Notes: generated by a model not told the origin, from the letters alone. Positions 17,477-26,524 are shown, counted from the first letter of the stretch. The stretch: DNA of 64,000 bases from an uncultured Bacteroidales bacterium (GCA_944320415.1 CALUHJ010000005.1:103779-167778), one strand, 5' to 3'. A program made the numbers and translations.

Positions 17477-17932
17477 TTAGAAAAGATATTTCACGCTGAA
17501 GGCAAATCCCTTGATGTAAAAATCTACATCAGGCATAAATTCAATTGATGGCTTCCAGTCCAAGGCCAAAGACAAAGGTATTCCGGGAATCATCCATTCC
17601 ACGCCTATTATTCCATCGATGCCCAAACCGAACGACATATCATCATGTTTGTTGTCCCAAGCTCCAAGGCTGGCTCCAACACCGAAATAAAGGTTGAAGT
17701 TGGAACCCAAATCGTGATTCCATTCGTACAAACCGGCTATTTGAAAGCCGTGATTGTGAACATGGCCCATGAAATCCAAAGAGTTGGCTCCCATGTATTT
17801 CTTGACGGTCAAACCGTAGTCTACACCGCCTCTCAAACCTATTCCCCAATTTTGAGCCTTTGATTCCTTGAACGGCAAAACCGTCAAAAAGGCCACAACC
17901 ATAATTAGTGCAACTTTTTTCATTTCTTTCAT
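17477..17932 (-). CDS. Small outer membrane beta-barrel protein
   Basis: 151 residues: a signal peptide (MKKVALIMVVAFLTVLPF, then KESKAQ) followed by alternating hydrophobic strands (NWGIGLRGGVDYGLTV; FQIAGLYEWNHDLG; FNLYFGVGASLGAW; PLSLALDWKPSIEF) and a C-terminal aromatic strand FAFSVKYLF, the usual barrel-insertion signal. It resembles the short OmpX/OmpA-barrel-like proteins of Bacteroidetes. It is transcribed alone. Function unknown, possibly structural or lipid interacting. Confidence 0.85.
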   Translation of the reverse strand: MKEMKKVALIMVVAFLTVLPFKESKAQNWGIGLRGGVDYGLTVKKYMGANSLDFMGHVHNHGFQIAGLYEWNHDLGSNFNLYFGVGASLGAWDNKHDDMSFGLGIDGIIGVEWMIPGIPLSLALDWKPSIEFMPDVDFYIKGFAFSVKYLF

Positions 17933-18011
17933 AGTTTTTATTCGTTTAATACTTCATTTATTCCACACATAAGAGTGTACATAATAACTCAGAAAAGAAT
18001 ATATTATTGTC

Positions 18012-18047
18012 TTACTAAAATAGGGGAAAGAATTAAAAACTTTCCCC
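18012..18047 (-). terminator. Terminator of the hydrogenase operon
   Basis: An 8-bp stem GGGGAAAG/CTTTCCCC (18023-18030 with 18040-18047) located 33 nt past the last hydrogenase gene, followed on the minus strand by TATTTTAGT. Confidence 0.7.
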
Positions 18048-18080
18048 TTTTCAAAAAGTCTGAAGATACAAATCTGTTCT

Positions 18081-18557
18081 TTATTTGTACTCGTTAAGTA
18101 TATCCTTTACCATGTCAGGAGTAAGACGTCCGTAAACCTTTTCTCCTATCATGGCCACCGGAGCGAGTCCGCAGGCACCAACACAACGCAAACAGTTCAA
18201 GGAGAACTTTCCGTCCGCTGTGGTTTCGCCTATTCCTATTCCGAGCTGCCTTTTGAATTCATCGAGAACCTTTTCGGCTCCTCTTACATAACATGCCGTT
18301 CCCATACATATCGATATAGGATGCTCGCCTTTAGGTATCATGGTAAAGAACGAATAGAATGTTACTATACCATATATCGTAGCGACAGGCACATTCAATT
18401 CCAAAGCAATGAGTTCCTGAACCTCTGCCGGCAAATAGCCGAATTCTCCTTGTACCTGATGCAATACATTGATGGCTTCTCCGGCCTTGTTGCCGTAAGC
18501 GGCACATATTTCCTTTATTTTTTTTGCTTTGCTTTCTGATAATTTTACTCTTGCCAT
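18081..18557 (-). CDS. NADH-dependent [FeFe] hydrogenase, NuoE-like [2Fe-2S] subunit (HydC/HndA type)
   Basis: 158 residues of the thioredoxin-like [2Fe-2S] family (24-kDa subunit of complex I). The N-terminal helical part (INVLHQVQGEFGYLPAEVQE) is followed by the cluster site CMGTACYVRGAEKVL and CLRCVGACGLAP, giving the four cysteines in CX4C...CX3C order. In HydABC-type hydrogenases this subunit passes electrons between the NADH/FMN subunit and the rest of the complex. It is last in the operon, 28 nt after the catalytic subunit. Confidence 0.95.
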   Translation of the reverse strand: MARVKLSESKAKKIKEICAAYGNKAGEAINVLHQVQGEFGYLPAEVQELIALELNVPVATIYGIVTFYSFFTMIPKGEHPISICMGTACYVRGAEKVLDEFKRQLGIGIGETTADGKFSLNCLRCVGACGLAPVAMIGEKVYGRLTPDMVKDILNEYK

Positions 18558-18585
18558 AACTTTTGATTTAAAGTGTTCACGGTTT

Positions 18586-20358
18586 TTAAGCCTCTATTTC
18601 TACCTGCTTTGATTTGTCGAAGTAGTGTGTATGGAGTAAATGATGTGACTTTTCTCCACAAGGCTCTCCGAAATATTCGTCATACAATTGTTTTATGTAA
18701 GGATTTTCGTGTGATTTTCTCAATTCCTTGTTCTTATCCTCCTGATAGATGGCCTCGAAACGTTTTTCAACAATTGAGAAATCTCCATGGTGATAAGGTT
18801 GTCCTGCACCTCCTATACATCCGCCGGGACAAGCCATGACTTCAATTGCGTGATATTGAACCTCTCCCTTGCGAACCTTCTCCAACAGTTTCCTTGCGTT
18901 GCCAAGTCCGTGAGCGATTCCCAAATGTATAGGCGTGCCGTTGAAATCAACCGTTGCCTCTCTTACTCCTTCCAAACCTCTAAGTTCGGTAAAATCCACC
19001 TTTTCAAGAGGTTTTTTTGTAAACACCTCATAGGCTGTACGGACAGCGGCTTCAATTACACCACCTGTTGCTCCGAATATGACGGCTGCTCCGGTTGATG
19101 CTCCCAAAGGCATGTCGAAGTCCTCATCCTCCAATGAGTTGAAATCTATATTGAACTGCTTTATCAGTTCCGCAAGTTCTCTTGTAGTCAAAGAATAATC
19201 CACATCAGGGTTTCCGTTTTCCTTGAATTCGTCTCTTTGGCATTCGTATTTTTTAGCTACGCAAGGCATTATTGATACAACGACCATGTCCTCGCGTTTT
19301 ATTCCCAATTTTTCAGCCCAATAATTTTTCGCTACGGCTCCGAACATCTGTTGAGGGCTTTTTGCTGTTGAAGGAACATCAAGCATGTCCGGGAAGTTGG
19401 TTTCAAAGAAATTGACCCATCCAGGGCAACATGATGTAAGAATAGGCAGTTTTACATCTTTATCTCCGTTCATAAATTTGGATATCCTGCCTAACAATTC
19501 AGTACCTTCTTCCATGATGGTCAAATCTGCGGCAAAGTCAGTATCGAATACGTAATCAAAGCCTATTCTTCTGAGAGCTGCCGCCATTTTTCCCGTTACT
19601 ATTGTTCCTGCAGGGTAACCGAACTCTTCTCCGAGAGCGACACGTACCGCTGGAGCAGTCTGTACTATTACCGTTTTGTCAGGATTGTTTATAGCCTGTA
19701 TGACCTGACGGGTTTGATTAACCTCGCTGAGTGCTCCTACCGGGCATGCCATAACACATTGTCCACACATGGTACATGAGGACTTTACCAAATCCTGCTC
19801 GAATGCAGTTGCTACTACAGCCTCAAAACCTCTGTTGACAGCACTTAAAGCTCCAACCGTTTGCAGTTGATTACATACGGTCTCGCATCGGCGGCACATT
19901 ATACATTTGTCCACATCCCTTATGATTGCAGGAGAATTGTCTTTCCTGTATGTGGATTGGGCTCCTTTAAAAGGTATTTCCCTTATGCCTAGTTTTTGAG
20001 CCAGACTCTGCAATTCGCAATGTCCGCTCTTGGAACAGCTCAAACAGTCTGATGGATGGTCAGACAATATCAGTTCTACAACAGTTCTTCTTGCATTTAC
20101 AACTCTCAATGAATGTGTATGAACAACCATACCTTCCATTATTTCGGTTGCACATGCAGGAGCAAGGTTTTTTCTTCCTTCAACCTCTACAACACAAACC
20201 CGGCAGCCACCAGGCCTGTTTTCCAACTTCTGTCCGTTAAGTTCATAATAGCAAAGAGTTGGTATATCTATGCCTGCAATACGGGCAGCCTTTAAAATAG
20301 ACAATCCTTTTTCAGCCTGTATTGCCTTGCCGTCTATCGTTAAATTTATCATTTCCAT
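18586..20358 (-). CDS. [FeFe] hydrogenase catalytic subunit (HydA/HndD type)
   Basis: 590 residues; the start MEMINLTIDG at 20358 avoids overlap with the preceding gene. Domains in order: plant-type [2Fe-2S] (C36, C52, C55, C69); His-Cys3 [4Fe-4S] (H101, C105, C108, C114); two [4Fe-4S] ferredoxin clusters (C152-C162 and C195-C205); H-cluster domain with L1 TSCCPGW (C310/C311), L2 MPCVAKKYE (C366) and L3 MACPGGCIGGAGQP (C510, C514); then a small-subunit-like tail. All H-cluster ligands and the proton-relay cysteine are present, so it should be catalytic. It produces or oxidises H2. With NuoE- and NuoF-like partners it fits the electron-bifurcating group A3 type. The hydEFG maturation genes are not in the window. 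Confidence 0.97.
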   Translation of the reverse strand: MEMINLTIDGKAIQAEKGLSILKAARIAGIDIPTLCYYELNGQKLENRPGGCRVCVVEVEGRKNLAPACATEIMEGMVVHTHSLRVVNARRTVVELILSDHPSDCLSCSKSGHCELQSLAQKLGIREIPFKGAQSTYRKDNSPAIIRDVDKCIMCRRCETVCNQLQTVGALSAVNRGFEAVVATAFEQDLVKSSCTMCGQCVMACPVGALSEVNQTRQVIQAINNPDKTVIVQTAPAVRVALGEEFGYPAGTIVTGKMAAALRRIGFDYVFDTDFAADLTIMEEGTELLGRISKFMNGDKDVKLPILTSCCPGWVNFFETNFPDMLDVPSTAKSPQQMFGAVAKNYWAEKLGIKREDMVVVSIMPCVAKKYECQRDEFKENGNPDVDYSLTTRELAELIKQFNIDFNSLEDEDFDMPLGASTGAAVIFGATGGVIEAAVRTAYEVFTKKPLEKVDFTELRGLEGVREATVDFNGTPIHLGIAHGLGNARKLLEKVRKGEVQYHAIEVMACPGGCIGGAGQPYHHGDFSIVEKRFEAIYQEDKNKELRKSHENPYIKQLYDEYFGEPCGEKSHHLLHTHYFDKSKQVEIEA

Positions 20359-20392
20359 TTTTACTACACTAATTTTTGAGTTCAACAAATCT

Positions 20393-22186
20393 TTATTTAA
20401 TGCTGATTGCATTGAACTTACATTTTTCAATACAAGTACCACACTTGATACATATTTCCGCATTTATAACATGCGGCGTCTTCTTTTCTCCTTGTATTGC
20501 ATTGACAGGACAGTTTCTTGCACAGGAAGTACAGCCTACACACAAGTTAGGATCTATCACATACTGCATTAACGACTTGCATGCACCTGCTCTACATTTC
20601 TTATCCTTGACGTGTTCAACATATTCGTCCCAGAAATTGTTCATTGTCGAAAGTACAGGATTAGGCGAAGTCTGTCCCAGACCGCAAAGTGCGGTATCCT
20701 TTATTACGGTAGCCAGATTCTTGAGATTTTCCAAATCTTCCATACATCCTTGTCCCTTTGTTATACGCTCGAGTATTTCAAGCATCCTCTTGTTTCCTAT
20801 TCGGCATGGTGAACATTTTCCGCAACTTTCCTCACATGTGAACTCAAGATAGAATTTCGCGATAGCAACCATACAGGACGTCTCATCCATAACAACCATT
20901 CCGCCAGAACCCATCATGGAACCTGCAGCTATGAGGTTGTCATAGTCAATAGGAGTATCCAGATGCTTTTCGGTCAAACATCCTCCCGAAGGTCCTCCGG
21001 TCTGAACGGCCTTGAATTGTCTTCCGTTCTTGATTCCTCCTCCTATCTCATAAATTATCTCTCTTAATGTGATACCCATTGGAACTTCTATCAGTCCAAC
21101 ATTGTTTATTTGTCCGGCAAGAGCAAATACTTTAGTACCCTTGGATTTCTCAGTTCCTATTTTGTTGAACCAATTGGCACCTTTCAATATTATTATCGGA
21201 ACATTTGCATAAGTCTCCACATTGTTTACATTGGTAGGCTTCTGCAAATAACCGCTCTGTGCAGGGAACGGCGGCTTGAATGTAGGTTCTCCTCTTTTTC
21301 CTTCCATGGAATGAATCAACGCCGTCTCCTCTCCACAAACGAAAGCACCGGCTCCGTAACGCAACTCTATGTCAAAATCAAAGTCTGTACCGAATATGTT
21401 CTTTCCCAACAAACCATATTCCCTTGCCTGTTTGATGGCTATCTGCAATCTGTGGATTGCCAAAGGATATTCCGCACGGATGTAAATAAGACCTTTTGTT
21501 GCGCCTATGGCATAACCGTTGATGGTCATAGCTTCTATAACCGAATGAGGATCTCCCTCCAAAATACTTCTGTCCATAAAGGCACCCGGGTCACCTTCGT
21601 CTGCATTACAAACAACATATTTCTGGTCCGCATGGTTCTTGGAGGCTATTTCCCATTTCATACCCGTAGGAAAACCTCCACCACCACGGCCTCTTAGTCC
21701 AGACAGCTTTATTTCATCTATTACCTGAGCAGGAGTATATTCTGTCAAACATTTGGCTACAGCCGCATAACCGTCATTAGCTATATATTCCTCTATGTTT
21801 TCAGGATCTATGAATCCGCAATTACGCAATGCTATACGCAACTGTTTCTTGTAAAAGCCCATATGTTTGGAATCGGATACGTGTTCCTTCTTCTCAGGGT
21901 CGGTATAAAGCAGTCTTGTCACCTTTCGGCCTTTGATTATGTGTTCCTCCACAATCTCTTTCGCATCCTCGGGCTTTACCTCCGTGTAAAAAGTATTGTC
22001 AGGCATAATCTTGACAATAGGACCCTTTTCACAAAAACCGAAACAACCCGTAAGGATAACCTGTATATCCTCTTCCAATCCCTTGTCTCTGAGAACAGCC
22101 TTCAAGTTGTCTGTTATCTCGTGACTGTGGGATGCAGTACAGCCCGTACCTCCGCAGACCAATACGTGCATTTTATATTTCGCCAT
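20393..22186 (-). CDS. NADH-dependent [FeFe] hydrogenase, NuoF-like flavin subunit (HydB/HndC type)
   Basis: 597 residues: an N-terminal thioredoxin-like [2Fe-2S] domain (GGTGCTASHSHE; LTGCFGFCEKGP), a NuoF core with the NADH/FMN glycine-rich site LRGRGGGGFPTGMKWE and the [4Fe-4S] ligands ESCGKCSPCRIGNKRM plus TALCGLGQ, and a C-terminal pair of [4Fe-4S] clusters (CVGCTSCARNCPVNAI; CIKCGTCIEKCKFNAI). This layout defines the diaphorase subunit of trimeric and tetrameric bifurcating hydrogenases, where NAD(H) and ferredoxin electrons meet. It lies 35 nt after the small ferredoxin-like gene and 34 nt before the catalytic subunit. Confidence 0.96.
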   Translation of the reverse strand: MAKYKMHVLVCGGTGCTASHSHEITDNLKAVLRDKGLEEDIQVILTGCFGFCEKGPIVKIMPDNTFYTEVKPEDAKEIVEEHIIKGRKVTRLLYTDPEKKEHVSDSKHMGFYKKQLRIALRNCGFIDPENIEEYIANDGYAAVAKCLTEYTPAQVIDEIKLSGLRGRGGGGFPTGMKWEIASKNHADQKYVVCNADEGDPGAFMDRSILEGDPHSVIEAMTINGYAIGATKGLIYIRAEYPLAIHRLQIAIKQAREYGLLGKNIFGTDFDFDIELRYGAGAFVCGEETALIHSMEGKRGEPTFKPPFPAQSGYLQKPTNVNNVETYANVPIIILKGANWFNKIGTEKSKGTKVFALAGQINNVGLIEVPMGITLREIIYEIGGGIKNGRQFKAVQTGGPSGGCLTEKHLDTPIDYDNLIAAGSMMGSGGMVVMDETSCMVAIAKFYLEFTCEESCGKCSPCRIGNKRMLEILERITKGQGCMEDLENLKNLATVIKDTALCGLGQTSPNPVLSTMNNFWDEYVEHVKDKKCRAGACKSLMQYVIDPNLCVGCTSCARNCPVNAIQGEKKTPHVINAEICIKCGTCIEKCKFNAISIK

Positions 22187-22221
22187 ATATGTTCCTCCTT
22201 AAATAAATATTGATATCGTTT

Positions 22222-22614
22222 TTACTTGTCTATCGTATTGTAATTGACAGGTATTATACCCTCAACCAATTCTCCGTTCTTGATGTACTTGTCCATTATC
22301 TCGTCGGCCTTTGCCTTGTCGACATGTCCGAAAACTATCGGTTCCTTTCCGGGCAAGGTAACCTCAATAGTGGGTTCTGCATGACAATACCCCATACATC
22401 CAGTCTGGGAAAGAACTATTTCCAAGCCTTTTTTGTCGGCCTGTTCCATTATGTAATTAAAGATTGTTTTAGCTCCGGCAGCAATACCACAAGTGGCCAT
22501 AGCAACTTTCACTTGAACCAAACCGTCTTTATTACCTTTTACTCTCGTATCCATTTTTTCATGAATACTGTTTTTCAAAGCTTTTAGATCAGCCAAAGAT
22601 TTTATCTGCGCCAT
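22222..22614 (-). CDS. Thioredoxin-like [2Fe-2S] ferredoxin subunit (HndB-like)
   Basis: 130 residues. The N-terminus is helical and basic; the core VAMATCGIAAGAKTIF followed by SQTGCMGYCHAEP matches the HndB/NuoE-like thioredoxin-fold ferredoxin of NAD(P)-linked hydrogenases. Only three cysteines of the cluster pattern are visible in the usual places; the position after CGIAAG is not cysteine. It is first in the operon, 71 nt after the predicted transcription start. It is probably an accessory electron-transfer or structural subunit of the HydABC complex. Confidence 0.9.
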   Translation of the reverse strand: MAQIKSLADLKALKNSIHEKMDTRVKGNKDGLVQVKVAMATCGIAAGAKTIFNYIMEQADKKGLEIVLSQTGCMGYCHAEPTIEVTLPGKEPIVFGHVDKAKADEIMDKYIKNGELVEGIIPVNYNTIDK

Positions 22615-22691
22615 TTTTCGAAAATTTATTTTTTTGTACCATAAAAATATTTACCTGTCGCAAATAATCATTGCCACAGCTAAACCACCTG

Positions 22692-22723
22692 CAAATATAT
22701 GTCTATTTTTTGAATTGCCACAA
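22692..22723 (-). promoter_or_regulatory. Promoter of the [FeFe] hydrogenase operon
   Basis: Minus strand TTG (22721-22723) and TATATTTG (22692-22699), spacing 21 nt. The predicted start near 22685 leaves a roughly 70-nt leader before the first gene. No obvious operator palindrome was seen. Confidence 0.65.
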
Positions 22724-22847
22724 GGAATAATATATTTTTTTTCTGACAATGTATTTTATCCGTAATGAATCAAAAAACTTACGAAAAATTAGGCAGTTCA
22801 GAAAAATATGTTTAGTATTGCAAGTCGTAATTTCAATATATGAAAAC

Positions 22848-23264
22848 ATGAAAACGGAAATAGTGTTGAAAAAAGGCTACGGACCTGTCGATTTTTCGAT
22901 GGGAATAAAAGAGGTGATGGAAATTCTGGGCGAACCTTCGGAGGTGGAACAGATAGGAGAGGAGATGGAAATGCCCGCAACCGTCATGCATTATGACGAA
23001 CTGGAGCTGTCCTTTTTCTTTGAATGCAATGAAAATGAGGTATTGGTGTGCATGAACATAGAAAACCCGGATACAATATTGTTTGGAGAAAAAATAATGG
23101 GTAAAAGCAAAAAGTTCGTCACGGATCTTATGAATGCCAACAAAATATACGAACAGACCATGGACAAGGAAGCCTGGGACGAAGAAAGAATATCCTACGA
23201 CAAATACTCAATAGACTTTTTCTTTAATGAGGACAGGTTGGAATCTATTACCATCGGAAGATAA
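22848..23264 (+). CDS. Hypothetical cytoplasmic protein
   Basis: 138 residues from the ATG at 22848 (MKTEIVLKKGYGPVDFSMGI), an acidic soluble protein without signal peptide or membrane helix. The segment FSMGIKEVMEILGEPSEVEQ resembles the small repeat found in lipoprotein and immunity-type proteins (a helix then LGEP turn). No family is claimed. A near-consensus TAGTATTG lies at 22813-22820. The 3' end overlaps the next gene by 38 nt in another frame. Confidence 0.75.
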   Translation: MKTEIVLKKGYGPVDFSMGIKEVMEILGEPSEVEQIGEEMEMPATVMHYDELELSFFFECNENEVLVCMNIENPDTILFGEKIMGKSKKFVTDLMNANKIYEQTMDKEAWDEERISYDKYSIDFFFNEDRLESITIGR

Positions 23265-23871
23265 TAATCCTGCCGTTTTTTCCGCTTCGTATTTTCCTTG
23301 CACGGCATACATGGCCATGTTGTCGGAATATGCTTCGGCAACAGTGGACGGAATGGAGCATTTTGTAAAACAGTCACACAGAAACAGGACTTATATACTT
23401 TCAGCCAACGGAATACTGCCCCTGACCGTTCCGGTGACAAGAGAATCCCGTGAAAAGATTCCTGCTTGTGAGGTACGCATATGCTACAAGACTCCGTGGC
23501 AACGAAACCACATACGTGCCATAAGCTCTGCCTATGGAAAAAGTCCTTATTTCTACCATTATTTTCCGGAAATAGAAAATATCTTGACAACAAGGCATGA
23601 ACTGTTGATAGATTTGTGTGTGGAGACTATGCAATTTCTCGTCTTTAAACTTGGATTGAAAACCGTACTGACCAGAAACGATGTCTTCAATCCGTGTGTG
23701 GAACTGGATTACAGACGGGAATTCTCCAAACGGGACATGTTTTCCAAATACAGAATGAAGAAATACTTTCAGTGTTTTTCCGACAGATTCGGTTTCCAGT
23801 CCAATCCGAGTGCATTGGATCTTCTTTTCAATATGGGGCCGGAGTCAATGGATTATCTGTGTTTTGAATAG
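23227..23871 (+). CDS. WbqC-like family protein
   Basis: 214 residues. The core FSASYFPCTAYMAMLSEY, HFVKQSHRNRTYILSANG and LTVPV...YKTPWQRNHIRAISSAYGKSPYF match the WbqC family, often found in polysaccharide loci and of unsettled function (a role in sugar amide or nucleotide-sugar modification has been suggested). The ATG at 23227 is the only upstream start giving the whole conserved N-terminus, although it overlaps the previous gene by 38 nt. Cysteine and aromatic positions typical of the family are intact. It ends facing rpoD. Confidence 0.85.
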   Translation: MRTGWNLLPSEDNNPAVFSASYFPCTAYMAMLSEYASATVDGMEHFVKQSHRNRTYILSANGILPLTVPVTRESREKIPACEVRICYKTPWQRNHIRAISSAYGKSPYFYHYFPEIENILTTRHELLIDLCVETMQFLVFKLGLKTVLTRNDVFNPCVELDYRREFSKRDMFSKYRMKKYFQCFSDRFGFQSNPSALDLLFNMGPESMDYLCFE

Positions 23872-23894
23872 CATTTTCTGGAATAAAGAAAGAA

Positions 23895-23940
23895 AAAAAT
23901 GGATTCAGAAGACAATTTTTTCTTTTCTGAATCCATTTTT
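23895..23940. terminator. Modular repeat element C: inverted repeat between convergent genes
   Basis: 23895-23910 pairs perfectly (16 bp) with 23925-23940 around a 14-nt T-rich loop. The arms are module 1 of the dispersed repeat family (TGGATTCAGAA with its reverse), and the upstream part 23885-23905 is a degenerate 21-bp unit. It lies 24 nt after the WbqC-like gene and probably terminates it. Confidence 0.75.
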
Positions 23941-23972
23941 CCGTTTCTTTGTCCGGTTGGTATACAATGAAA

Positions 23973-24010
23973 ATGACAGGGTTTTGAATAAAAATTCGAA
24001 ACCCTGTCAT
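23973..24010 (-). terminator. Terminator of rpoD
   Basis: A 12-bp stem (23973-23984 with 23999-24010, ATGACAGGGTTT/AAACCCTGTCAT) 32 nt beyond the rpoD stop, followed on the minus strand by TTTCATTG. Confidence 0.65.
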
Positions 24011-24041
24011 GAATGAAAACAAAAACCGAATGAAAAAGTTT

Positions 24042-24905
24042 CTAACCCAAATATGATTGCAATATATGGCTTCTTGAGGTGTGTTTAAGCCTTCTTATCG
24101 CTTTTTCCTTGATTTGGCGTACCCTTTCCCTTGTAAGGTCGAATTTCTCGCCTATTTCGTCAAGGGTCATAGGGGGATATCCTTCCAGGCCGAAGAACAT
24201 TTTCAATATGTCGCCTTCTTTAGGTGTAAGTGTTGCGATAGCGCGGTTTATTTCCATCTTTAGGCTTTCGTACATGAGCTCAGACTCAGGTGTCTGACCG
24301 TCTTCGTTTTTCATGAAGTCGTACATTGTGTTTTCTTCATCCGAAGGCAAAGGGGCATCCATGGAAAGGTGCTTTCCGGAGTGTCGGAGGCTTTCCCTTA
24401 CCTCGGCTGCGGAAATATCCAGTTCGCTTGCTACTTCTTCAGGGTTCGGAGTACGTTCGAACTCCTGTTCCAGACGTGTGTATGTCTTGCTTATCTTGTT
24501 CAATGAACCTATCTTGTTCAAAGGCAGTCTCACAATACGGGACTGTTCGGCCAATGCCTGCAATATGGACTGTCTTATCCACCAAACAGCGTATGAAATG
24601 AACTTGAATCCTCTTGTTTCATCGAATCTTTGGGCTGCCTTTATCAATCCGAGGTTTCCTTCGTTGATAAGGTCCGGCAGGCTCATGCCCTGATTCTGAT
24701 ATTGCTTGGCAACGGAAACAACGAAACGAAGATTGGCTTTTGTCAGTTTTTCCAAAGCAATCTGATCTCCCGCCTTTATTCTTTGTGCAAGTTTGACTTC
24801 TTCCTCAGGAGAAACCATTTCCAGTCTTCCAATCTCTTGAAGATATTTGTCCAAAGAGGTGATTTCCCTGTTGGTAAGCTGTTTTGTGATTTTTAATTGT
24901 CTCAT
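24042..24905 (-). CDS. rpoD: Primary RNA polymerase sigma factor (sigma-70, short Bacteroidetes type)
   Basis: 287 residues, lacking the long N-terminal region 1.1 as is normal in Bacteroidetes. Region 1.2 ([20 protein letters not shown]), region 2 with the core-binding [20 protein letters not shown] and the promoter-melting [18 protein letters not shown], region 3, and region 4.2 helix-turn-helix [24 protein letters not shown] sequence. It directs RNA polymerase to the TAnnTTTG promoters seen through this window. It is 77 nt downstream of nadD with the same orientation. Confidence 0.97.
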   Translation of the reverse strand: MRQLKITKQLTNREITSLDKYLQEIGRLEMVSPEEEVKLAQRIKAGDQIALEKLTKANLRFVVSVAKQYQNQGMSLPDLINEGNLGLIKAAQRFDETRGFKFISYAVWWIRQSILQALAEQSRIVRLPLNKIGSLNKISKTYTRLEQEFERTPNPEEVASELDISAAEVRESLRHSGKHLSMDAPLPSDEENTMYDFMKNEDGQTPESELMYESLKMEINRAIATLTPKEGDILKMFFGLEGYPPMTLDEIGEKFDLTRERVRQIKEKAIRRLKHTSRSHILQSYLG

Positions 24906-24982
24906 TATCTATTTCTCTTGTCTTTTTTACCGAATACTTTATGCTTTACGATACTTGTTTTATTTTGTTACAGTCCGACAAC

Positions 24983-25594
24983 CTAATCGTTTTGTGATTG
25001 TTTCTTGTAGTAATTTCCTTTTTCTATCTCTGAGAGAACGCTTTCAGGCAACAGATAACGTATGGATTTGTTTTTTCTTATGTTTTCGCGAATGAGTGAT
25101 GAGCTGATTTCTATTTCGGGGGCATTTATCATAAATACGTTTTGATGATTTGCCAGTTTTGGTTTTTCGCAATTGTTTCTCGGGTATACGAGTATCCTGT
25201 AATTCTTTAGTATTTCGTTATGGTTTTTCCATTTATGGAAATTACACAGATTGTCTTCTCCTATTATCAGGCTGAAACTTTTGTCGGGATATTTTTCCTG
25301 AATATATGTAAGGGTGTTTATTGTATATGACGGTACGGGAAGTGAAAACTCTATGTCACAAGCCTTGAAGCGGTAGTTGTCAGCAATTGCTGTCCGTACA
25401 AGGGCAAGTCTTGTTCTGTTGTCAAGAAGTGATGAGGATTTTTTCAGTGGGTTTTGCGGTGTGACAACGAACCATATTTGGTTTAAGTCCGTATTTTCGA
25501 GTATCTGTTCGGCCAATATTAGATGTCCGTTGTGAATAGGGTTGAAACTGCCGAAATACAGGCCTATTTTCGTGTTGTACTGTTTTTTGTCCAC
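24983..25594 (-). CDS. nadD: Nicotinate-nucleotide adenylyltransferase
   Basis: 203 residues; adenylates nicotinate mononucleotide in NAD synthesis. Motifs: GLYFGSFNPIHNGHLILAEQ (nucleotidyltransferase HxGH), FSLIIGEDN and the C-terminal IEISSSLIREN (ISSTxIR-type). The start is a GTG at 25594: a TAA lies in frame 30-40 nt upstream with no ATG between, and the glycine-rich motif begins at residue 10. It precedes rpoD. It is divergent from the DRTGG gene. Confidence 0.95.
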   Translation of the reverse strand: MDKKQYNTKIGLYFGSFNPIHNGHLILAEQILENTDLNQIWFVVTPQNPLKKSSSLLDNRTRLALVRTAIADNYRFKACDIEFSLPVPSYTINTLTYIQEKYPDKSFSLIIGEDNLCNFHKWKNHNEILKNYRILVYPRNNCEKPKLANHQNVFMINAPEIEISSSLIRENIRKNKSIRYLLPESVLSEIEKGNYYKKQSQND

Positions 25595-25678
25595 CTGCCT
25601 TTGATGTTTTGGATTTTGTTTTTACGTCGTTTTTGCTTTTTAGGGTTACACTAAAAGGAACTTTTGTGATTTTAATTG

Positions 25679-25708
25679 TTGCTGAATAAAAATAAAATCG
25701 TATATTTG
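25679..25708 (+). promoter_or_regulatory. Promoter of the DRTGG/ATPase/hydrogenase-like run
   Basis: TTG (25679-25681), 19 nt, TATATTTG (25701-25708). The predicted start near 25715 is about 20 nt before the ATG at 25735. No other clear promoter was seen in the next 11.7 kb of tightly packed genes. Confidence 0.75.
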
Positions 25709-25734
25709 TAAGGTTTAAATCATTTGTTTTTTGT

Positions 25735-26079
25735 ATGAAAATAGGAGAGATAGCCGCATTGCTTGATGCCACTTGTATTTTGGGGGAGGAACGCAGGGAT
25801 GAAGAAGTTATTTACGGATTTGCATCGGATTTGATGAGCGATGTTTTGACCTTGACACAGGAGGGAATATTGTTGATAACTGGCTTGTGCAATATTCAGA
25901 CCATACGCACTGCGGAAATGGCAAACATACAGTTCATTCTTTTTGCGAGGAACAAACAGATTACCAAGGATATGTTGACTTTGGCCGAGCAGGAGAACAT
26001 GGTGCTTTTACAGACCAGATATTCTCTTTTCAAGACTTCGGGAATACTTTATCAGGCGGGTTTAAAGAGTGTTTATTAG
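25735..26079 (+). CDS. DRTGG-domain protein
   Basis: 114 residues, a single DRTGG domain (the CBS-associated domain also found in phosphotransacetylase): MKIGEIAALLDATCILGEER, then YGFASDLMSDVLTLTQEGI and LFARNKQITKDMLTLAEQEN. No catalytic motif. In clostridia and Bacteroidetes small DRTGG proteins are encoded beside a GHKL ATPase and an [FeFe]-hydrogenase-like protein, as here. A ligand-binding regulatory role is likely but unproven. First gene of the run, 14 nt before the ATPase. Confidence 0.85.
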   Translation: MKIGEIAALLDATCILGEERRDEEVIYGFASDLMSDVLTLTQEGILLITGLCNIQTIRTAEMANIQFILFARNKQITKDMLTLAEQENMVLLQTRYSLFKTSGILYQAGLKSVY

Positions 26080-26093
26080 TAAAGTCATCGGTT

Positions 26094-26504
26094 ATGCATT
26101 TTGAATATACGATATTGGACAATGATTTTGCCAATGCTGGGGCGGCTTCCAGTTCCATAAAGAAGATACTCAAGCAGTTGAATATAGATGCCAAAAAGAT
26201 AAAGCGGGTTGTTATCGCTGTTTATGAGGCAGAGGTCAATGCGATAGCCCATGCCAATGGCGGTACTATTTATGTGGATATAGACGATAAGGGGATAGAG
26301 GTTACGATAAAGGATTCCGGGCCGGGCATTGCCGATTTGGATTTGGCCATGCAGGTAGGTTATTCTACGGCTTCCCAAAAGGTTAGGGAGATGGGCTTTG
26401 GTGCCGGTATGGGATTACCGAACATTAAGAACAATGTTGATTTGTTGGATATAAAGACGGAAGTGGGCGTGGGTACTCAAATAAAAATGGTGGTTAATTT
26501 CTAA
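26094..26504 (+). CDS. Small GHKL ATPase (anti-sigma-factor/RsbW-like)
   Basis: 136 residues from the ATG at 26094. A Bergerat-fold ATP-binding domain without a histidine-kinase dimerisation domain: N-box VVIAVYEAEVNAIAHANGG, G1 box IKDSGPGIADLD, and G2 GFGAGMGLPNIKNNVD. Such stand-alone domains are protein serine kinases of the RsbW/SpoIIAB type or related regulators. Downstream of DRTGG and 20 nt before the hydrogenase-like gene, it probably phosphorylates or binds a partner in a redox-sensing circuit. No matching anti-sigma antagonist is encoded here. Confidence 0.88.
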   Translation: MHFEYTILDNDFANAGAASSSIKKILKQLNIDAKKIKRVVIAVYEAEVNAIAHANGGTIYVDIDDKGIEVTIKDSGPGIADLDLAMQVGYSTASQKVREMGFGAGMGLPNIKNNVDLLDIKTEVGVGTQIKMVVNF

Positions 26505-26524
26505 TAAGGTGTAATTGTAATATA

